Assembly: GCA_030638305.1 (NCBI GenBank)
Contig: DAOWEW010000075.1
Coordinates: 1 to 12,809, forward strand
DNA length: 12,809 bases
Source of the DNA: Desulfobacteraceae bacterium
Lineage (GTDB): Bacteria > Desulfobacterota > Desulfobacteria > Desulfobacterales > ETH-SRB1
Direction: 5' to 3'
The notes under the pieces were generated by a model. The model saw nothing but the letters and a program-made list of their open reading frames with translations. It was not told where the DNA came from and did not search any database. The translations under genes were made by a program, and so were the position numbers. Below are positions 6,445-12,809 of this stretch, in pieces. Each line of letters opens with the position of its first letter. Position 1 is the stretch's first letter.

Positions 6445-8091
6445 TTAAAGAAAGCTGGAGGGATTTTTGGAGTTTATCTCATAAATGCTTGTTGAACCAC
6501 TGACCTCGTAGCCCACTACCAAAAGAGGCTTTCCACTGGGGCTCTCTGTTCCCGGGATAAAGATGAGTCCTTCAGGACCAAGGTCTCCGGCTGTACCCGA
6601 TTCCGGGTCACCACTAAAATCACGGGTGTTGATATACTGCACAAACTTTGGAGCAACAGGCATTGTAACGTCATAGACCATGATGCCGCCAATGCGCTCC
6701 AGGCCAATAAAGGCAAAGGTGTGGCCATTTATAACTCCCGTGGTAACTCCTTCCGGTTCCGGCCCCTTGTCGTCACTGCGACTGTCAAAAGAGGCATTTT
6801 TATCGTTATCCGAGTTAAAATCTTCAGGCAACATACTTGCTGTAATCTGTTCAAACTGATAGTTGCTGTCAAATACCAGCTCCAGCCCCGAAGGGCTGAC
6901 TCTAAAAATGGAAAAGGAACGTCCGCCATAGGCGTAAAGAGCATCAAAATCGCCATCTTCGTCTGTATCTCCCATGGTATTGGTGACTTTGAGCCGGCCC
7001 AGAACCTTATCTGATTGAAGATAACCGGCGTTGGGAAATTCAATAGTATCCAGAACTAATTTGTTAACCCGCTTCTCTTCACTGAATCCGTCGTAATCCC
7101 GTGCATCGCCTTCGTTGGCAGTAATAAGATATTGCTTGCCAAATGTCTCGAATGCGGCAATGGCATCAGGTTGATACATCCCGAAAAGGTTGGGATAGGT
7201 AGAAATATTTATATCCCCATCCTTGTTGCTTGCATCAAGGCCGGTTGTCGGCAGGCGGTAATTCTTAAAGCCAAGGGGCAGTACGTGTGTAATACGCCCG
7301 CCCGGAATATTAAGAATAGCTACGGCATTGTTTTCCTGCAACGCAATCCAGGCCTTTTTGGAATCTCCGGAAACTGCAATATATTCCGGCTCCAGGTCCT
7401 GGGCAACCGTGGCGCCAGGACCAAAGATCCTGACCCCTGCCGCCTTGAGCATCCTGGCCCGACCGTTAAAGGCACTAAAGCCTGCGGTTGTGACTGTGGC
7501 AGACTCGACACCACCGGAAATATCAATAATGCTCACAGAGCCCTCAGGATCAATAGTGTAAGTATCGTTCGGCTCACCCTCATTGGCTACCAGAACCTTT
7601 GTCCCGTCCGGGGTAAAGGTGACCATATCCGGCAATGCTCCCACGATAACGCTTTTCAAAAATATCCCATTGACATCAAAAAAGACTACCTTGCCCGGAT
7701 CCTGGGCAGGATCACTCTCAACAGACACAGCAATAAGGCCGTCTTTCACAGCTACGCTTGTAGGGCTGACCCCATAAGATGCCAGAGGAATATCAAAAAC
7801 CTTATCTGGATGTTCAGGATCACTCACGCTCAAAACATCAATGGCATTAGAATCACCATTGACCACAAAAAGCCGCTGGGTCCCAGGATCATGGGCCACA
7901 ATCTCAGCCGCACTCTTATCAAAAACCCCGCTCTCGTATCGGCCCAAAAGGGTGAGATCAATTGATTCGGAAGCGTACATCCGGACAGAGGTGTCACACA
8001 TACCACTGAATACCGCAGCAGCTATAATAATTGTTGCTGTACACCCAACCATTATTGCGGTAAGACACAACTTTTTTAAACCCTTTTTCAT
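6445..8091 (-). CDS. Secreted choice-of-anchor I type beta-propeller protein
   Basis: 548 residues. An N-terminal Lys-rich stretch and hydrophobic core (8-30), with a likely cleavage site near residue 40 (MYA-SES), form a signal peptide, so export is expected. The mature part shows repeated beta-propeller blades. Family marks: AAEIVAHDPGTQRLFVVNGD (61-80), VLVANEGEPND (167-177), EPEYIAVSGD (234-243), ITANEGDARDYDGF (323-336), PEPEGV (445-450) and a closing SPSGKPLLVVGYEVSGSTSIYEI block (517-539). Asp-rich loops (DTDEDGDFD 375-383, NSDNDKN 426-432) look able to bind Ca2+. The chain stops nine residues after the last blade with no C-terminal anchor. Such proteins are often encoded near alkaline phosphatases and may bind or hydrolyse phosphate-containing material; no activity can be read here. 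A strong AGGGAG site lies 7 nt before the ATG, and a candidate Pho box lies upstream at 8152-8179. Confidence 0.85.
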   Translation of the reverse strand: MKKGLKKLCLTAIMVGCTATIIIAAAVFSGMCDTSVRMYASESIDLTLLGRYESGVFDKSAAEIVAHDPGTQRLFVVNGDSNAIDVLSVSDPEHPDKVFDIPLASYGVSPTSVAVKDGLIAVSVESDPAQDPGKVVFFDVNGIFLKSVIVGALPDMVTFTPDGTKVLVANEGEPNDTYTIDPEGSVSIIDISGGVESATVTTAGFSAFNGRARMLKAAGVRIFGPGATVAQDLEPEYIAVSGDSKKAWIALQENNAVAILNIPGGRITHVLPLGFKNYRLPTTGLDASNKDGDINISTYPNLFGMYQPDAIAAFETFGKQYLITANEGDARDYDGFSEEKRVNKLVLDTIEFPNAGYLQSDKVLGRLKVTNTMGDTDEDGDFDALYAYGGRSFSIFRVSPSGLELVFDSNYQFEQITASMLPEDFNSDNDKNASFDSRSDDKGPEPEGVTTGVINGHTFAFIGLERIGGIMVYDVTMPVAPKFVQYINTRDFSGDPESGTAGDLGPEGLIFIPGTESPSGKPLLVVGYEVSGSTSIYEINSKNPSSFL

Positions 8092-8151
8092 GTGTTTTCT
8101 CCCTTCATAAAAGGTTTCAAGACCTGAAAAAACATGCCCACATTCAATTAT

Positions 8152-8179
8152 TGTTAAGTAAATGTTAAAAGTTCGTTAA
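8152..8179. promoter_or_regulatory. Candidate Pho box: three hexamers at 11-bp period
   Basis: TGTTAA (8152-8157), TGTTAA (8163-8168) and CGTTAA (8174-8179) repeat with an exact 11-bp period, reading TTAACG-N5-TTAACA-N5-TTAACA towards the propeller gene. PhoB/PhoP-type response regulators bind direct repeats with this 11-bp spacing. The array fills the 95-bp gap between the YibE/F gene and the propeller gene. I could not place a convincing -10 box. Confidence 0.55.
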
Positions 8180-8186
8180 TCATGAT

Positions 8187-9341
8187 TTATTCTTTACGGT
8201 CTGTGCTGAATAATACCGTATTCCCTGCTTTTTTGCGGAAATTAAATATAATGCCGCCGGCAAATGCGCTAAATGGAGCGACCATTATAAGCCCAAAGCT
8301 TCCAACCAGTATATTCAGTACTTCAGCGGCAACTGTATTGAGATTGAAAAACTGGCATAGAGGTATGCCCTGGGCCATATAATACATCAACATAGTAGTA
8401 TATCCTCCTGAGTACGCCAGCAATAATGTTGTTGTCATTGTTCCGACTACTGCCCGGCCAATACGCAGGCCGGATAAAATATGCTCCCTGACATTAATAT
8501 CGGGTTTTTTCTCAATGATCTCCTGCATTGAGGCGGCAATGTCCATGGCAAGGTCCATAACAGCCCCTGAACATGCAATGAATACACCACAAATAAATAT
8601 TTTCGTCAGATTAAGGTTGGGAAATCCTGAATATAGCAGGGTTTCGCTATAAGGTTTGACCGCGCCATGAATTTTAAAACCCGAAGAAAAGATATTTGCC
8701 AGGATGCATGCTAATAACAGTCCGGAAAAAGAACCGATAAAGGTTACTATTCCTTTGCGGGTCAGCCCTCCCACCAGGAAGCTGACTGATGCCGTTAATG
8801 CTGCAACTGTTAAAATCGCTGCAGGCAATGGATTTGTTCCTTTGAGGAACATCGGTATCATTACCTTCCATATCATCAGGCCTGCAAAAATAAAGGAAAG
8901 CAAAGCTTTAATGCCTGTCCAGCCGGCGATAAGAACAAGAAAAGATGCAAAGAGAATTATCAATATTAATTCCAGACCCAGCCGATAATGTCCTCTTGTA
9001 TAACCGGTAGTATCAGCTTTATTATACCTGTATTCGATTAGTACTTTTTCATTTTCCCAATATATTTCATCAAGTTCCATTTTCCCCATAAGCTGATTAA
9101 CAGCTTTTATTGTTTGACCGTTATGGGGACCGTTCAGCAGCTTTACCTTCAGGAATTGTGTTCCTACCTGAATAATACCGAATCGTTGTAAATCAGAATT
9201 CTCAATTGAAACAACAATGGCCTTCGCGTGTATAGCCTCCTGAGAAGCAGCGCCTTCAAAACCAGTGGGAACAAACCAGAGGATCAGGCAAATTATTACA
9301 AAAAATAATGTTATCGCCAGGTCTTTGCTCAATAAATTCAT
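8187..9341 (-). CDS. YibE/F family multipass membrane protein
   Basis: 384 residues. There is one N-terminal membrane segment (8-26), then an extracytoplasmic domain of about 95 residues carrying the mixed beta pattern typical of YibE (AKAIVVSIEN, LLNGPHNGQT, ENEKVLIEYRY). At least six further membrane helices follow from about residue 125, including GGLTRKGIVTFIGSFSG and the conserved ACSGAVMDLAMDIAASMQEI and GRAVVGTMTTTLLLAYSGG regions that mark the family. Transport of a solute or ion has been proposed for the family, but the function is unknown. The ribosome binding site is weak (TGAGAA next to the ATG at 9341). It sits 95 bp after the alkaline phosphatase, with an intrinsic terminator between, so expression probably needs read-through or its own promoter. 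Confidence 0.88.
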   Translation of the reverse strand: MNLLSKDLAITLFFVIICLILWFVPTGFEGAASQEAIHAKAIVVSIENSDLQRFGIIQVGTQFLKVKLLNGPHNGQTIKAVNQLMGKMELDEIYWENEKVLIEYRYNKADTTGYTRGHYRLGLELILIILFASFLVLIAGWTGIKALLSFIFAGLMIWKVMIPMFLKGTNPLPAAILTVAALTASVSFLVGGLTRKGIVTFIGSFSGLLLACILANIFSSGFKIHGAVKPYSETLLYSGFPNLNLTKIFICGVFIACSGAVMDLAMDIAASMQEIIEKKPDINVREHILSGLRIGRAVVGTMTTTLLLAYSGGYTTMLMYYMAQGIPLCQFFNLNTVAAEVLNILVGSFGLIMVAPFSAFAGGIIFNFRKKAGNTVLFSTDRKE

Positions 9342-9372
9342 TTCTCAAAACCAATAGGGTTAAACCAAGGTT

Positions 9373-9412
9373 AAAAAAAGGGGCAATGACTTTTTCAGGC
9401 ATTTACCCCTTT
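9373..9412 (-). terminator. Intrinsic terminator of the alkaline phosphatase gene
   Basis: On the minus strand AAAGGGG (9412-9406), an inner AATG/CATT pairing and CCCCTTT (9383-9377) form a hairpin that runs straight into a T7 tract (9379-9373). It begins 24 bp after the phoA-like stop codon. Confidence 0.8.
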
Positions 9413-9436
9413 AAATTCAAATGTATTTACAGGGTT

Positions 9437-10972
9437 TTAGTTGTTCAGATTTACTCTCATAACTCTGGCAAACTTCTTGGCGATGTCAGTGTTATCATAG
9501 TTGCCATTAAACCTTCTGGCTCCACGGCCCCTGGCATAAACAGGAACAGGAACAGCGGTATGAGCGTAAGAGGTGAAACGGATACCGGCCTTGCGGTTTA
9601 GAATATGCGTCAGGGTTATAGTAAAAGGTTCGTAATGATCGTAACCATAAAGAAGAAACTCTTCATTGATACCTGTGTCGGTATCCGTATCTCCGCTCAT
9701 GGTTTTATCATAGGCAGCCTCAATCAGTTCTACTTCATAATCATTCAAGTCATTATAAACCAGACCAAAAGCATTTGTAATTCTGGTCTTGATGTCATCA
9801 TTCATGTCGGTAGCATCGTCCCATAAATCGCCTTGGTACTCAGCTTTATGTGCTGCCAATTCAGTCCAGTTGAACTTTTCATAGGACATTGTCTGGCCAT
9901 TCAGAATCTCGAAGTAGGTGTCATAATTGGTTCCTGCAAAACCAAGTGTCATACCACCACATTCGTGGTCGCCGGTAACAACGATAAGGGTCCGGTTCGG
10001 ATGCTCATTCATGAAATCAACCGCTACAGCTACAGCATCATCAAAAGCGATTGTATCCTGGATAGCGGCCATAGCGTCGTTGGCATGACATGCCCAGTCG
10101 ATTTTTCCGCCTTCTATCATCATAAAAAAACCTCCGGGATTATCCATCAATCGAATACCTTCGGCGGTGTAGTCTGCGAGTGACAGATTGTCGGCAACTC
10201 TGTCTATCTCGTATGGCATTGAGTAACTTTTGTCTGTTGGATCAGCATCTTGAGTATAAACATCATTGCCGTAGGCAAAGGTCTTGACGCCCGGGGCCAC
10301 TGCCTGCAAATCCGCTTTTGTCCTGACAACAGTATAACCTCTGTCAATAGCAAGCTGAACAGGGTCTGTTGCGCCTTCTTCAGGCCAGTATTTGTTTCTC
10401 TGGCCTTTCATTCCGCCGCCGCCGAAATAATCGAAATCGCTCATGGAGAGCTGATCAGCTATATGCCAGTAGTGACCGCGTTCAGGTTCATGAGCATAGA
10501 AACATGCTGGTGTGGCATGGTCAATGGAAACACTGGAAACAATGCCCACCTTCATGCCTTTTTCCCTGGCCAGTTCGGCAATGGTAGTATAAGGATTGCT
10601 CTTGATCGGATCCATAGCAATGGTATTAATGGTAGTTTTCATGCCACAGGCTAAAGCGGTGCCGGCAGCGGCAGAACCGGTTATGAACCTGTTATCCGCA
10701 TAGGTTGTTTGCAAACCTGTCGCAGGAAACTGACTTATAGTCAGCCTGGTTGCACCTGCTGTGCCGTGGCTTTCAGGATCATTGTAATTACCGGTTGGAT
10801 TGTCCGGCTGGAAAGACTGGGCCAGATACGCTTCGGTTGCATGAATCTGCGGAAGCGCCATGCCATCGCCAATGAAAAAGAAAACATACTTGGGCCCACG
10901 AGCTTCTGCAAAAGCGAAACAAGCAGCAACAAGCATCAAGGCAACAATACATAACTTAATACATTTTTTCAT
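9437..10972 (-). CDS. phoA: Alkaline phosphatase (PhoA superfamily), secreted
   Basis: 511 residues, with a signal peptide (Lys-rich start, hydrophobic 8-22, likely cleavage after FAEA). The enzyme releases inorganic phosphate from phosphomonoesters outside the cytoplasm. Seen: FFIGDGM (32-38) with metal ligand Asp36; TGSAAAGTA (98-106) with nucleophile Ser100; SIDHATPACFYAH (149-161) with Asp151, His152 and Thr154; MIEGGKIDWACHAND (285-299) with Glu287, Asp292 and His296; TGDHECGGM (333-341) with Asp335 and His336; and YAHTAVPV (469-476) with His471. The metal-site set is complete. The residue before the nucleophile is Gly rather than the Asp of the E. coli DSA motif. AGGAGG lies 5 nt before the ATG. 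A terminator follows at 9373-9412. The gene heads a block with YibE/F and a secreted propeller protein, suggesting a phosphate-scavenging cluster. The symbol is given for the family and does not imply orthology to E. coli. Confidence 0.93.
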   Translation of the reverse strand: MKKCIKLCIVALMLVAACFAFAEARGPKYVFFFIGDGMALPQIHATEAYLAQSFQPDNPTGNYNDPESHGTAGATRLTISQFPATGLQTTYADNRFITGSAAAGTALACGMKTTINTIAMDPIKSNPYTTIAELAREKGMKVGIVSSVSIDHATPACFYAHEPERGHYWHIADQLSMSDFDYFGGGGMKGQRNKYWPEEGATDPVQLAIDRGYTVVRTKADLQAVAPGVKTFAYGNDVYTQDADPTDKSYSMPYEIDRVADNLSLADYTAEGIRLMDNPGGFFMMIEGGKIDWACHANDAMAAIQDTIAFDDAVAVAVDFMNEHPNRTLIVVTGDHECGGMTLGFAGTNYDTYFEILNGQTMSYEKFNWTELAAHKAEYQGDLWDDATDMNDDIKTRITNAFGLVYNDLNDYEVELIEAAYDKTMSGDTDTDTGINEEFLLYGYDHYEPFTITLTHILNRKAGIRFTSYAHTAVPVPVYARGRGARRFNGNYDNTDIAKKFARVMRVNLNN

Positions 10973-11081
10973 AACTTCCTCCTAAAAAATTACAAGATTA
11001 ACGCTAAAATATCTTTTTACCTTTACTTTCACTTCTATCTTCTGTCTTTTCGCTTATCACCCCCCCTTTTTGTTTGTATTT

Positions 11082-11095
11082 ACCTGTGCACAGGT
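11082..11095. promoter_or_regulatory. 14-bp perfect palindrome upstream of phoA
   Basis: ACCTGTGCACAGGT is self-complementary and lies 110 bp upstream of the alkaline phosphatase start. It could be an operator for a dimeric regulator; no known consensus was recognised. Confidence 0.35.
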
Positions 11096-11132
11096 TTACT
11101 TTTTTGATCTCCGGTTTATTTTTCCTTAAACC

Positions 11133-11211
11133 AAAAAAACCCGGATATAAAGCGCAACGTACTCTGCATCCGGGCTTCCTGGTGCCGGTGGGAGATGAGC
11201 CAGCAAAGTAC
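11133..11211 (-). ncRNA. Structured leader or attenuator with terminator upstream of phoA
   Basis: On the minus strand CCCGGAT (11174-11168) and ATCCGGG (11146-11140) form a 7-bp hairpin followed directly by T7 (11139-11133), a good intrinsic terminator. Overlapping it, GTACTTTGC (11211-11203) can pair with GCAGAGTAC (11167-11159) through 9 bp with one G-U wobble, continued by GGCU/AGCC. The wobble would be a C-A mismatch on the plus strand, which favours minus-strand RNA. The two stems interlock, so they form either a pseudoknot or alternative states. It ends 160 bp before the phoA start. It may control phoA or be the tail of a separate small RNA. No known riboswitch class was recognised. 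Confidence 0.45.
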
Positions 11212-11226
11212 CCTGAATTTTACTTT

Positions 11227-11318
11227 AGGGCTCGGTAAAACAACCTATTCCTGAAATCTCTTCAAATTTTTTAATCTTTGTAATACCTTCTGACTGAAGT
11301 TATTTTTGGGCGAGTCCT
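11227..11318. mobile_element. Second MITE-like element (92 bp, diverged ends)
   Basis: The left end AGGGCTCGGTAAAA (11227-11240) is identical to the first 14 bases of the element at 141-321. The right end GAAGTTATTTTTGGGCGAGTCCT (split here as positions 11296-11318) is an imperfect inverted match to it. The interior is AT-rich and non-coding. No target duplication is evident. Confidence 0.5.
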
Positions 11319-11504
11319 TAATTTAGCTTAAAACATTCCTATGTTATATTTTTATAAGCATAGTGTTAAAAATTTGTTTAAATATTCGCTGAACCAGGTT
11401 TTCTTGTTCCCATGCTTTGCCTTTATGTGCTGTATGATCCCCATCTTTTCCTCTCCGCAAACAAGACCAGGCAAAAACGACAAATGATGTAGTTTTTTGC
11501 AACA
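11319..11504. other. AT-rich stretch with no recognisable gene
   Basis: Only short minus-strand frames of about 60 codons occur here, with poor composition for protein. I see no RNA gene or clear repeat. Confidence 0.6.
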
Positions 11505-11520
11505 AAAGGAGGTGTAAAAT

Positions 11521-11721
11521 ATGCAACCAAAATTACAACCTAAAAAAAACAAGACTTACGTATTGCAGAAAGAACGCAGGTGTTATTCATATCTGCAAAT
11601 ATTTTTCGGCCATGTTTGGAGTAAATTCCAAAATATAGGCCCGATGGATAGAAGACGTTTTTTTATATTTTATGAGTTTTCAAATTTCTGTAGAAACAAT
11701 CGGAGCAATGCAGGGCCTTGA
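11521..11721 (+). pseudogene. Short ORF with strong ribosome binding site, probably a broken gene start
   Basis: AAAGGAGGTGTAAAAT directly precedes the ATG, one of the best ribosome binding sites in the window. The frame gives 66 residues beginning MQPKLQPKKNKTYVLQKER, then aromatic-rich, disordered-looking sequence. No family is recognised. The good start followed by degenerate sequence suggests the genuine 5' end of a gene whose remainder is lost or frameshifted in this mosaic region. A separate 26-codon frame (11672-11752, [18 protein letters not shown] and on) overlaps its end and leads into the MurA fragment. Confidence 0.35.
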
Positions 11722-11931
<210 letters not shown>

Positions 11932-12023
11932 ATGTTGAAGAGCCGTAAACCCCGTAAAAAGCTGATTCCAAACAAATCAAAAGGTCCGGCCAATCCGGTT
12001 CCATCGTATGGAATCCGCCCCGA

Positions 12024-12386
12024 TTGAAAAATAAACCAGCCGGACTTTGCCGACCACATCACGTAGATCCACTCATTGATGCAGGCGTTCCCATAGTCCT
12101 TGCTGGACTGCCCAAGGTCAGAACCTTTCTTACAAGTGAATATCCCGACATACTGAGCCATCTCAAAACGCTTATTTTGTACCCAATCGTAGTGGAAGAC
12201 TTCATTATTGAATACAAAGACTTTGAGTCTGATGCAATAGAACAGATCTACATATCTACAAAAGGCGATATGCGAAAGTTCAAAGAGATCTGCACAGATT
12301 GTCTCGACAGAGCAAATGAGTTAAATTGCAGCTTTGTTGATATTAACCTCGCATTGGAATTTCTTTCTGACCTGCCTCCCCATTAA
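12024..12386 (+). pseudogene. C-terminal fragment of an AAA+ ATPase, possibly transposition-type
   Basis: About 120 codons are open to TAA at 12384-12386. The first 15 or so residues look like random sequence, then VDPLIDAGVPIVLAGLPKVR (about 14-33) resembles the sensor-1 strand region of AAA+ ATPases of the ExeA/TniB/MuB type. STKGDMRKFKEICTDCLDRA (about 78-97) resembles the sensor-2 / lid helices, where a GxxRxL-like Arg occurs. The Walker A and B motifs that should lie upstream are missing, so ATP hydrolysis is not possible. The putative start is only a TTG with no ribosome binding site. I call it a remnant of a DNA-transposition or related regulatory ATPase; the general AAA+ assignment is firmer than the transposition one. 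Confidence 0.5.
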
Positions 12387-12616
12387 GTCTCCACAGCCGT
12401 TTCATCCTCATAAAAAATCACTACGCCATATTAACAACATCCAGAATAGATGCAACGACAGAGAATAATCCACCCTCTGATTTTTTACGCCCTTCAGCAG
12501 AAAACAACCAGCTAAAAAAGGTTCAAAACCAGCAAATGCATGAAACAAGGCACAATCGTTACAGTATTTTGTCAGTAATGAAAAATGTTTTACGTACACA
12601 CATCTCTGTTTTTTAA
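12371..12616 (+). other. Open frame without a good start after the ATPase fragment
   Basis: This frame is free of stops for 81 codons (12371 to TAA at 12614-12616) but has no ATG until 12536. Its composition (IDATTENNPPSDFLRPSAEN region, then QLKKVQNQQMHETRHNRYSI) looks more protein-like than chance. It may be more decayed coding sequence from the same mobile or transferred segment. No family is recognised. Confidence 0.2.
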
Positions 12617-12658
12617 GGATATTTATGCGCTTTCCATGATGATGTGGGGTAATAATAG

Positions 12659-12809
12659 CGTTACACTATTTGTATCTTATTAGGTGCAATTGTAGGTGCA
12701 TTGGTTGGCTGGTTGGTCGGTGAGTTGTTTGACTGGCTAATATCTCTTTTTGGCGATGACAAATTTCTTCCATGGACAGCTCAACTTGATCTTCCATCTG
12801 TTTGGCATA
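12659..12809 (+). CDS. Start-less partial ORF with glycine-zipper membrane segment (runs off right edge)
   Basis: From just after a stop at 12656-12658 the frame stays open to the end of the window and reads LLGAIVGALVGWLVGELFDW then LISLFGDDKFLPWTAQLDLP. The repeated Gly spacing is a glycine-zipper or membrane-inserting pattern, followed by a DDKFLPWT turn known from small secreted or membrane-associated bacterial proteins of unclear role. No ATG lies in frame upstream. An ATG at 12637 in another frame reads MMWGNNSVTLFVSY then stops, so a single frameshift between them would restore a start. It is either a frameshifted gene or one truncated at its 5' end. Confidence 0.45.

Noticed and set aside
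7132..7965. Long plus-strand open frame (277 codons)
   Set aside because: Antisense to the propeller gene, with no start signal and no family resemblance.
10990..11060. Pyrimidine-rich tract upstream of phoA as a Pho box
   Set aside because: Only one TTAACG hexamer and no 11-bp repetition of it.
11344..11552. Two overlapping minus-strand frames of 60-66 codons
   Set aside because: Poor composition, no start signals, and they overlap the strong plus-strand ribosome binding site.
11999..12013. Small hairpin TTCCATCGTATGGAA as a terminator or recombination site
   Set aside because: Six-bp stem with no U-run and no matching partner site; probably chance.
12408..12599. 63-codon minus-strand frame
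   Set aside because: No ribosome binding site and no recognisable features; the plus strand looks slightly more coding-like here.

Overview
The window looks like chromosomal DNA from an anaerobic Desulfobacterota (delta-proteobacterium, Desulfobacterales-like). This is inferred from moderate GC, an apparent selenocysteine-encoding glutaredoxin gene at the left edge, gene families common in that group, and many short AT-rich interspersed repeats. No rRNA, tRNA or CRISPR array was seen. Nearly all intact genes lie on the minus strand, so they read right to left.

Left block (1-5951). The 5' end of a glutaredoxin-like gene runs off the left edge. It has an in-frame UGA exactly where the catalytic Cys of a CPFT motif should be. 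A MITE-like element (141-321) with 24-bp terminal inverted repeats separates it from a tightly packed five-gene operon. In order of transcription the operon encodes a STAS-domain protein (5951-5595), a metallo-beta-lactamase-fold hydrolase (5608-4868), a large protein I do not recognise (4848-2425), a phosphatidylserine decarboxylase-like proenzyme (2432-1407) and an Lgt-like polytopic membrane protein (1372-320). The genes overlap or nearly touch. Two lipid-head-group enzyme families beside an unknown 807-residue protein make this the best candidate for an undescribed system, perhaps membrane-lipid or lipoprotein modification.

Middle block (5952-6444). This gene-poor stretch holds a long inverted repeat built from a motif that recurs elsewhere, a doubtful 49-codon ORF, and half of a diverged MITE-like element.

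Phosphate block (6445-11226). A PhoA-superfamily alkaline phosphatase (10972-9437, with a good terminator), a YibE/F-family membrane protein (9341-8187) and a secreted choice-of-anchor I type beta-propeller protein (8091-6445) are arranged head to tail. Three TGTTAA-like hexamers at an exact 11-bp period precede the propeller gene and resemble a Pho box. The region upstream of phoA contains a terminator hairpin plus an overlapping alternative stem, consistent with an attenuator or other structured RNA.

Right block (11227-12809). This is a decayed, mosaic region on the plus strand. It holds a second MITE-like element, a short ORF with a strong ribosome binding site, a fragment of the MurA C-terminus, a fragment of an AAA+ ATPase C-terminus (possibly of transposition type), and the start-less beginning of a glycine-rich membrane-inserting segment that runs off the right edge.
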